From positions 1 through 11,204 of the forward strand of contig CAIXCO010000089.1 of NCBI GenBank assembly GCA_903917955.1: a DNA stretch of 11,204 nt. The letters are read 5' to 3'. Below the pieces are notes generated by a model. That model was not told the DNA's origin and made no database searches. It saw nothing but the letters and a program-made list of their open reading frames with translations. The stretch's first letter is position 1. Every line of letters starts with the position of its first letter. Positions 6,028-11,204 of the stretch are shown here, one piece after another. A program made the translations under genes and the position numbers. The DNA is from an uncultured Chlorobiaceae bacterium (lineage in GTDB: Bacteria; Bacteroidota; Chlorobiia; Chlorobiales; Chlorobiaceae).

Positions 6028-6936
6028 TCAGGATTTAGCGAGTATTGTAATCTGCTTGCGAAGGTCAAGAACAGAAGCGTAGAGATTTTTGATTAATTTT
6101 TTATCGTTAAGGTTATTTCGATGATCATAAAGCTGTTGATGCCCCTTCGAAAGAGTGTCGAGAACGGTCAGATAGGCCCTCACAGCATTCAAGCGTGCGT
6201 TATTTTGCTCTTGACGCAGTTCTCTCCACTCCGTAACTGCATCTTGTGCCGCAACTGAAGGATGACCGTCGACAAGAAGAGCGCCGTAATACAAGTCAAG
6301 AGCATCTCGCTCCGTGTTTAAATCATCCTGAAAATCAGTGGCAACGATCTGACGGAGTTCACCTGCAAGAATTATTTGCAGTGGCTCATTCGCCTGCTCG
6401 ATACTGTTTTTCACCCGCATAGCTTGATAGGGCTTCATGAGCGTTTGAGCTATCGAACCAACCGCACCAAGTGTTCTTTTTGAAATTCCTTTTCCTGCCG
6501 CAAGCTTTGCGTTCAGGTTCATGATTTCCGTATTCAGGGTTGTAATGTTTTTGCTGTAATCCACGGTGCCGTCGGCGGAGAGTGTCGCCAATGCTCTCAT
6601 ATAATCAGAGACCACAGATAATATCGTGTTCAGCGCTTCAGCCTGATTCCTGCGTTCAATCGCGTTGGCAGCATACACACTCTGGCGTAGCGCGAAAAGC
6701 CTCTTCTGCTCCTCTGTTGGCCTCTTGTACTGTTTGAAATGGAACGCATCATAGCGTTTCAACCTCACGGGTGTCTCCGCATAGGTTGTAACAATCCCGT
6801 TAAACTGCGATGCTTCGAGCGATGTTTTTGACCACTCCTGTACTGCTGTCAAATTGGTACAGGATACAGTCAGCACGACAACGCACAAACAAGCGAAGGC
6901 TGATAGCCATCGCGTCCTGTGTATCAGAAATTTCAT
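6028..6936 (-). CDS. Predicted lipoprotein of unknown family
   Basis: This is a 302-residue protein beginning MKFLIHRTRW with a positively charged n-region, a hydrophobic stretch (about 11-24) and Cys26 in LTVSC, consistent with a lipobox and export as a lipoprotein. Thr at -3 is less usual. The mature part is almost entirely alpha-helical in character, with many Ala, Leu, Gln, Asn and Arg residues and heptad-like stretches (for example ERRNQAEALNTILSVVSDYM and WRELRQEQNNARLNAVRAYL). I see no enzyme motif and do not recognise the family. ATG at 6936 was chosen because it gives a proper signal peptide and has AGAGAG a few bases upstream. The frame stays open to 7092, but those residues lack a signal pattern. 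It heads a two-gene unit with the 135-residue protein downstream, and faces away from the PAS kinase. A scaffold or envelope role is only a guess. Confidence 0.82.
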   Translation of the reverse strand: MKFLIHRTRWLSAFACLCVVVLTVSCTNLTAVQEWSKTSLEASQFNGIVTTYAETPVRLKRYDAFHFKQYKRPTEEQKRLFALRQSVYAANAIERRNQAEALNTILSVVSDYMRALATLSADGTVDYSKNITTLNTEIMNLNAKLAAGKGISKRTLGAVGSIAQTLMKPYQAMRVKNSIEQANEPLQIILAGELRQIVATDFQDDLNTERDALDLYYGALLVDGHPSVAAQDAVTEWRELRQEQNNARLNAVRAYLTVLDTLSKGHQQLYDHRNNLNDKKLIKNLYASVLDLRKQITILAKS

Positions 6937-7139
6937 CTGCTCTCTTTTTTTAGAATAAACCCGGGCAATGCTATCAATGTAATAAAAACCTGTTAAAAAA
7001 GTATTTGCCGATATTTTTGCATCCGACCGCATGGCGCACCTTTCAGTAAAAAAATATTGCAAAAAAAATAGAATGTCTCGTTCAAAAAACATAAAATAGG
7101 TATCAGGGTTTTTACAGGGAGACTAATATTCATTTCCCA
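6937..7139. promoter_or_regulatory. Divergent intergenic region between lipoprotein unit and PAS kinase
   Basis: About 200 AT-rich bases must hold the promoters of both flanking units. Several A/T runs are present (for example near 7048-7070), but I cannot assign -35/-10 pairs with confidence. AGGGAGA at 7116-7122 is a good ribosome-binding sequence for the plus-strand gene, yet it is 17 bases from the GTG at 7140. An ATT codon in the same frame lies at 7128, at ideal spacing. Confidence 0.35.
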
Positions 7140-8102
7140 GTGAGTTTTTATATGACAATAAAGCGGCATAGCAGCAAACCGGCAGCCCCTTCTGAGCTGC
7201 GCTCACTTGCTGAAACACAATTGCAGCAAAAGCAGGGAACTCTGCCGGATGTTTCTTCTTCACCTGAAGAGATGATTCGCATTATTCATGAGCTTTCGGT
7301 TCACCAGATTGAGCTTGAAATGCAACGGGAGGAGCTGGAGCTGACGAGAGGTGCGTTGGAAAGGTCGTTGGAGCAGTACACTGATCTTTACGAGCAAGCC
7401 CCTCTTGGTTACCTGACCCTTTCAAGGGAGGGCCGTGTGCTCCGGGCAAACCTTGCTGCCAAATGGATGCTTCCCTTTTTGATGAATAAGAAGTTAAGCG
7501 GCTTTGTTGCTGATGAAGCGATCGCCGGGTTCAACTTTTTCTTTGAAGGTGCTTACCGTTCGATGCAACATAAGGAAGCGGATATTACCTTTTTGGAGAA
7601 CGATACCCGGGAAGCTCACTATCCTTCAGCTCCCCGGCGAATTTTTCATTGTGATGCTCTTGTTGACGATGATGGTGTGGAGTGCCGCCTTACCCTCTCT
7701 GATGTAACTGATCTTTGCAATTCCAGGCGGGAGAATGCTTTGCTTCAGGAGAAAAAAAGGCATTGGGACAAATCGATCCACTCTCTTTTTGACCATTTTG
7801 CTGATCCGGTTGTGCTTCTCGATACTCACCACACTATCCTCGCAGTCAATAGGGCTTTTGCTGCATTATTTGGCAAGAGTGTTGATGAGTGCCTGAACAA
7901 GACCGCACTTGATTTTCTGACGCCTGAGCTTCGTGAGTTGCGGAGCAATTACGCAGAAAAAGTAATTGCCTCTGCAAAACCTTTTTCATGGGAGGATGAG
8001 CAGGGTGTTGCAATTCTTCGTCATACCATTTATCCGATTACTGATAAAGAGGGTACGGTGGAGCAGTTGCTTGTTTTTGTCCAGAAACTATGTACGGCGT
8101 GA
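7140..8102 (+). CDS. PAS-PAS N-terminal part of a split sensor histidine kinase
   Basis: This is a 320-residue protein that ends without a transmitter domain. After a polar N-terminus, a charged coiled-coil stretch (about 45-82) includes HELSVHQIELEMQREEL, a motif often found ahead of PAS domains in multi-PAS kinases. PAS1 spans about 82-192 (DLYEQAPLGYLTLSREGRVL ... LTLSDVTD). PAS2 spans about 213-315 (SLFDHFADPVVLLDTHHTIL ... TVEQLLVFVQ) and appears complete up to its last beta strand. The frame then stops after KLCTA, just where a PAS-linked kinase would continue. The next frame (from about 8071) carries more PAS domains and the kinase, so this is probably the front half of one disrupted gene. 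GTG 7140 or ATG 7152 is the start; neither has a well-spaced ribosome-binding site. No membrane segment is seen, so it is likely cytosolic. Confidence 0.82.
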   Translation: MSFYMTIKRHSSKPAAPSELRSLAETQLQQKQGTLPDVSSSPEEMIRIIHELSVHQIELEMQREELELTRGALERSLEQYTDLYEQAPLGYLTLSREGRVLRANLAAKWMLPFLMNKKLSGFVADEAIAGFNFFFEGAYRSMQHKEADITFLENDTREAHYPSAPRRIFHCDALVDDDGVECRLTLSDVTDLCNSRRENALLQEKKRHWDKSIHSLFDHFADPVVLLDTHHTILAVNRAFAALFGKSVDECLNKTALDFLTPELRELRSNYAEKVIASAKPFSWEDEQGVAILRHTIYPITDKEGTVEQLLVFVQKLCTA

Positions 8103-9816
8103 AATTTTTGGTCACCAACAAGGCGAGGGCATAGGTTTTAGCTCGCTGGAGCTTGTGCATCCGGACGACAGGGAGAGAGCAAACAGGACACTACAAAGCG
8201 CTCTAACCAATGAGCATGATGAAATAACTTTTGAGTATCGGGTGCTGCTTTGTGGAGGGCCTGAGTACCGCTGGTTTTTGGTAACAACCCGAAAAGTTAT
8301 TCTTGGCGGAAACCCTTTTTTGATCGGTACGGGTATTGACATCACCGAGCGCAAGCGATTGGAAAAGGCTCTTGGTGAGCATGAAGAGCACTTTCGAAAG
8401 CTGTTTGAAAGCCACGCAGCAGCTAAAATTATTATAGACCCCGAGAATGGAGCCATTGTTGAGGCTAACCAGGCGGCGGCCGACTTGTATGGCTGGCCGA
8501 TTGAAGAGCTTTGCCGGATGCGCCTTGATCAAATCCAGATCAGCACAGTGCCACCTGAAGAACTCAAACGGCAAATAGAGCGCTGTGTGAGCAATAAGGA
8601 GGAGCATTTTATGTTTCGCAACTGCATTGCGGATGGTTCTATTCGTGATGTGGAGGTGTTCAGCAACAGTATTGAGATTGGAGGTAAGCCCTTTATCTAT
8701 GCCATTATTTTTGATATTACCGAACGCAGGCGGCTCGAAGCACTTGCCGACAGCATTTTGACGGTTGACCTGAACGGGACTATCCTCAGTGTTTCCAATA
8801 TGGGGCTTGACCTGTATGGGGCCAGAAGTCGGGAGGAACTCCTTGGACTCCCCTTATCCTCTCTGCTGCACCCTCGTGATGTTGACGCCTGGAAGGAAGC
8901 CCTTGTAAAAGTAAAAAGGGAGCGAACGGTAGAAAAATATGAATTCCTCCTGAAGAAAAAAGACAACTCCATCTGTTCATCTGAAATCAGTCTCTCTTTG
9001 GTTGAAGATTGCAATGGAGAGGCCCAATCATACCTGATTATTCTGCGCGATATTTCACAGCGCAAGCTCATTGAAAGTGAACATCTCTTCAACAAAACCT
9101 TGACAGGTCTTGGTGAAATGGCTGCGGGGATTGCACATGAGATCTATCAACCTATCAATACCATAGGCCTGGTTGTTGATAAAATGCTTGTTGATGCCAA
9201 TAAATACAGTGGTGAGGTCAAAAGCGATATAACCAATACATCGAAAAAACTCCTTCATAATATTGAGCGTATTGAGACAATTGTTGATACGATCCGCTCG
9301 TTTTCGGGCAAAGAATCAAAAAAAGGATCGTCCGTTTTTGACTGCAATACCGCCGTAAGGGCATCAATGGATATTGTCTCCCTGCTCTGTTACGAGAAAA
9401 ACATAGCACTCGATTTTACGACTACCGAAACAAACCAGCCGGTATTGGGCAATATCTACAAGTTTGAACAGATGATGCTGAACCTGATACGCAACTCCAT
9501 CGATGCCCTGGAAGAAAAAAAGGAAAAAACTGGCCTGGATTTTGCAATGAAAATCAAGATAAACTCATCGCGTGAGGACTCTTCGGTTGTTCTTCGGGTT
9601 CAAGATACAGGTATCGGCATCCACCGTGAAGAGCTTGACTACATTACGCAGCCCTTCTATACCACCAAAACATCAGAAAAAGGTACCGGCCTCGGATTAC
9701 CGATCAGTCAGGGCATCATTAAAGAGATGCATGGCACGCTCTTAATCGAAAGTAAACCGTTGGAAGGGACAACCGTTACGGTACAGGTGCCTTTGAAAGA
9801 GCGTGTTGAAAAGTGA
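8071..9816 (+). CDS. Multi-PAS histidine kinase, C-terminal part of the split gene
   Basis: The frame is open from 7966, but its sequence up to about 8070 is only the out-of-frame reading of PAS2. Recognisable protein begins at about 8080. It starts inside a PAS_3-type domain (EIFGHQQGEGIGFSSLELVH ... GIDITERKRLEKAL); the first strands of that fold are missing. A full PAS follows (LFESHAAAKIIIDPENGAIV ... IIFDITERR, about 8410-8730), then another (ADSILTVDLNGTILSV ... IILRDISQRK, about 8746-9066). The transmitter has the H-box GLGEMAAGIAHEIYQPIN with His codon 9136-9138, N-box MMLNLIRNSIDAL, G1 QDTGIGI, F-box TQPFYTTK and G2 GKGTGLGLPI-type EKGTGLGLPI. All catalytic boxes are intact. TTG 8071, with GGAG 7 bases upstream (8060-8063), is the only plausible restart. 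Either this is reinitiated as a second protein or the gene is a frameshifted pseudogene. No response regulator is adjacent. Confidence 0.8.
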   Translation: MFLSRNYVRREIFGHQQGEGIGFSSLELVHPDDRERANRTLQSALTNEHDEITFEYRVLLCGGPEYRWFLVTTRKVILGGNPFLIGTGIDITERKRLEKALGEHEEHFRKLFESHAAAKIIIDPENGAIVEANQAAADLYGWPIEELCRMRLDQIQISTVPPEELKRQIERCVSNKEEHFMFRNCIADGSIRDVEVFSNSIEIGGKPFIYAIIFDITERRRLEALADSILTVDLNGTILSVSNMGLDLYGARSREELLGLPLSSLLHPRDVDAWKEALVKVKRERTVEKYEFLLKKKDNSICSSEISLSLVEDCNGEAQSYLIILRDISQRKLIESEHLFNKTLTGLGEMAAGIAHEIYQPINTIGLVVDKMLVDANKYSGEVKSDITNTSKKLLHNIERIETIVDTIRSFSGKESKKGSSVFDCNTAVRASMDIVSLLCYEKNIALDFTTTETNQPVLGNIYKFEQMMLNLIRNSIDALEEKKEKTGLDFAMKIKINSSREDSSVVLRVQDTGIGIHREELDYITQPFYTTKTSEKGTGLGLPISQGIIKEMHGTLLIESKPLEGTTVTVQVPLKERVEK

Positions 9817-10028
9817 GGTTTGCTTGCTTTTTGTGCGGTCTGCCATCACACACGGCTTGTTCCGTCTGAACAGACTCCCTTGGCTGATCTGATTATATTT
9901 GCCAGTGATGGTTTATTTACTACTTTCTGACGGGGGAGGTTTTTACACACCTCCGTGCACTGCCAGCCGAACAATCCTTTATACGCTTGAATGACAATGT
10001 TTTACAGTTATTAAAGTACAGGTTTATC
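9817..10028. other. Intergenic region with a small hairpin
   Basis: About 210 bases lie between the kinase and the STAS gene, with no coding potential I trust. GGAGGT (9935-9940) and ACCTCC (9949-9954) form a 6-bp stem with an 8-nt loop and no T-run. GTCTG/CAGAC (9864-9868 and 9871-9875) is a shorter inverted repeat. The length suggests that the STAS gene has its own promoter, though no clear -35/-10 pair is visible. Confidence 0.35.
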
Positions 10029-10655
10029 ATGAAATACTCAGTATCAGCCCGCAAAGAATTGACAATCCTGAAAATAGAGGAGGATGTGTTCGATTTTCGC
10101 CACAATGACGCATTCAAATTGGCAATTGAAGAATTGGTGAACAAGGAGAACGCCAAAAACCTGGTCATCGATTTTTCACAGGTAAAAGCCATTGATTCGT
10201 GTGGAATCAGCTCAATGCTGCTTGCTCACCAGCTCTTCAACCAGTCACAGGGGCTGGCCATTTTTGTCTCTCTCTGTAAACAGATCAAGGATTTGCTGAA
10301 ACTGACCAATCTCGACAAACAGCTTTATATTTTTTCTTCAATCAATGAGGTTGTAACCCTTATTGAACCGGCAATGAAAAACAAGCGGAGTGCCAGGGGA
10401 AAATTACAGCCACCGGTTGATGAAATCATTGATGAGCTCCTGTGCGACGACCTTGATATTATGGATGAATCGAATCTCCATGACGAAGATCTCGACGAGC
10501 AGCTTGTGGAATCTGATGAAATATCCCTTGAATCTGAACTCTCCAATCCCGTAACAGAAAAAGAGAGCTGTTCAAAAAAACGGGGCCGTCCCAAAAAAAT
10601 GGAATCCGAAACCACACCAAAATCCAGAAAGCACAAGGAAGAACCTGAGGTCTGA
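10029..10655 (+). CDS. STAS-domain protein with acidic tail and AT-hook-like motif
   Basis: This is a 208-residue protein. Residues about 1-113 form a STAS domain of the anti-sigma-factor antagonist type: LVIDFSQVKAIDSCGISSML (45-64) contains the DSxG signature, with Ser57 at the position phosphorylated in SpoIIAA-like proteins. By family knowledge such proteins bind an anti-sigma factor/kinase or serve in larger signalling complexes. Residues about 129-180 are extremely acidic (PPVDEIIDELLCDDLDIMDE and beyond) and look disordered. KKRGRPKK (183-190) is a textbook AT-hook core (GRP flanked by Lys/Arg), followed by a basic/acidic end. This combination is not normal for STAS antagonists, which are about 100-120 residues. 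ATG 10029 was chosen over upstream TTG 9987 because it starts just before the first STAS strand and has ACAGG 7 bases upstream. No anti-sigma kinase or phosphatase gene is adjacent. Confidence 0.87.
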   Translation: MKYSVSARKELTILKIEEDVFDFRHNDAFKLAIEELVNKENAKNLVIDFSQVKAIDSCGISSMLLAHQLFNQSQGLAIFVSLCKQIKDLLKLTNLDKQLYIFSSINEVVTLIEPAMKNKRSARGKLQPPVDEIIDELLCDDLDIMDESNLHDEDLDEQLVESDEISLESELSNPVTEKESCSKKRGRPKKMESETTPKSRKHKEEPEV

Positions 10656-10727
10656 ACATCATCCTCCCTGTTGCCCACCGTTATGTTCTGCCGACCCATT
10701 TCCGTCAAAAATTCCGGAGACGAAGAG

Positions 10728-10779
10728 CCCCTTAGAGTTTGAATGTGAGTACGTTCCTCACATTCAAACTCTGGAGGGG
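10728..10779. terminator. Strong long hairpin after the STAS gene
   Basis: A 16-bp perfect stem, AGAGTTTGAATGTGAG (10734-10749) with CTCACATTCAAACTCT (10757-10772), closes a 7-nt loop. CCCCT (10728-10732) and AGGGG (10775-10779) extend it across a small internal mismatch. It lies about 75 bases after the STAS stop and about 120 before cfa. It is much more stable than other hairpins here, but no T-tract follows, so it may be a bidirectional terminator, a regulatory RNA element or a small repeat element. Confidence 0.55.
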
Positions 10780-10822
10780 AACTGCCAAAACTCTTCACTC
10801 TGCCTGCAAAGCAGGATAAAAC

Positions 10823-10851
10823 TTGACAAATACCTTTCTATTACATAAATT
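10823..10851 (+). promoter_or_regulatory. Sigma-70-like promoter for cfa
   Basis: TTGACA (10823-10828) is a perfect -35 hexamer. TAAATT (10846-10851) matches 4 of 6 positions of TATAAT at 17-bp spacing. It lies about 50 bases before the cfa ATG, and no other gene start is nearby. Confidence 0.5.
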
Positions 10852-10902
10852 ACGTTATAGTTCTTCTTGTGCCTCATAGCAAAAACCATAACAATTTGCA
10901 CC

Positions 10903-11204
10903 ATGGGGGATTTTTTTTTCCGACACAGGGTGGAACAACTGCTTGGTGATGCCGGTATTACCATTAACGGCGACAATCCATGGGATATCGCGGTGCACGA
11001 TGATCGTTTTTATCGCCGCATTCTTGTGGAAGCTCATCTTGGTGCCGGAGAGTCGTACATGGATGGATGGTGGGACTGCCCTCAGCTTGATGAATTTTTT
11101 TACCGCATACTGAGGGCTGGAGTCGATAAAAAGGTTTCGGGCCTGCTGCGTTTCATCAATGGAGTACTTGGCCATATCCTCAACCTTCAAAACCCTGCAA
11201 GAGC
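10903..11204 (+). CDS. cfa: Cyclopropane-fatty-acyl-phospholipid synthase, N-terminal part (cut by window)
   Basis: Cfa is a membrane-associated, SAM-dependent enzyme that adds a methylene bridge to unsaturated acyl chains of phospholipids. One hundred codons are visible. They match the N-terminal domain of the E. coli Cfa type: LLGDAGITINGDNPWDIAVH (13-32), RRILVEAHLGAGESYMDGWW (38-57), LDEFFYRILRAG (62-73) and LNLQNP (93-98). The catalytic SAM-binding domain lies beyond the edge. ATG at 10903 is the only ATG in the frame before the conserved part, and an in-frame stop lies at 10858-10860. No Shine-Dalgarno sequence is evident. The first codons contain G5 and T9 runs (10905-10919), an unusual place for homopolymers. 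It probably has its own promoter (10823-10851) and is separate from the STAS gene. Confidence 0.93.
   Translation, partial: MGDFFFRHRVEQLLGDAGITINGDNPWDIAVHDDRFYRRILVEAHLGAGESYMDGWWDCPQLDEFFYRILRAGVDKKVSGLLRFINGVLGHILNLQNPAR

Noticed and set aside
7966..8070. First 35 codons of the second PAS-kinase frame
   Set aside because: They are the shifted reading of the intact PAS2 domain, not protein sequence. The recognisable kinase protein begins at about 8080.
9864..9875. GTCTG-AA-CAGAC inverted repeat as an operator (LexA-like)
   Set aside because: The match is short, not a true operator consensus, and there is no gene start at a suitable distance.
1..11204. tRNA, rRNA, CRISPR array, complete insertion sequence or phage genes
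   Set aside because: I looked on both strands and saw no cloverleaf, rRNA segment, regularly spaced repeat, transposase or phage structural gene.

Overview
The window most resembles the chromosome of a green sulfur bacterium (Chlorobiaceae, Chlorobium/Pelodictyon-like). This is inferred from protein style: a long MurB with an extra C-terminal domain, PAS sensor kinases with a 'HELSVHQIELEMQ' helix, and a typical miaA and cfa. No rRNA or marker gene settles it. Both ends cut through genes.

Layout. Minus-strand murB runs off the left edge (1-1344) and carries a DOMON/CBM9-like domain after the MurB reductase. A divergent gap leads to a plus-strand AAA/DUF4143 ATPase (1521-2708). About 870 bases without a clear intact gene follow (2709-3577). 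They hold two hairpins, a RelE/HigB-type toxin gene broken by an internal deletion (minus strand, 3103-3325), and a small possible ORF with a good ribosome-binding site just before miaA. Then come plus-strand miaA (3578-4540) and a soluble histidine kinase (4563-5543). Next is a convergent two-gene minus-strand unit: a lipoprotein (6028-6936) followed by a small helical protein (5601-6008). A divergent intergenic region precedes a plus-strand multi-PAS histidine kinase that is split into two frames near 8071-8102, with part of a PAS domain missing at the join. A STAS-domain protein with a very acidic tail and an AT-hook-like motif follows (10029-10655). After a strong 16-bp perfect hairpin, the start of cfa (cyclopropane fatty acid synthase, 10903 onward) is cut by the right edge.

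How it fits together. Housekeeping genes (murB, miaA, cfa) frame accessory material: an ATPase plus toxin remnant, then signalling genes (two histidine kinases without a response regulator here, and a STAS protein) interleaved with a lipoprotein cassette. The best candidates for something undescribed are the STAS/acidic/AT-hook protein, the MurB-DOMON fusion, the lipoprotein cassette of unknown family, and the split PAS kinase. I did not find a complete, clearly novel multi-gene system.
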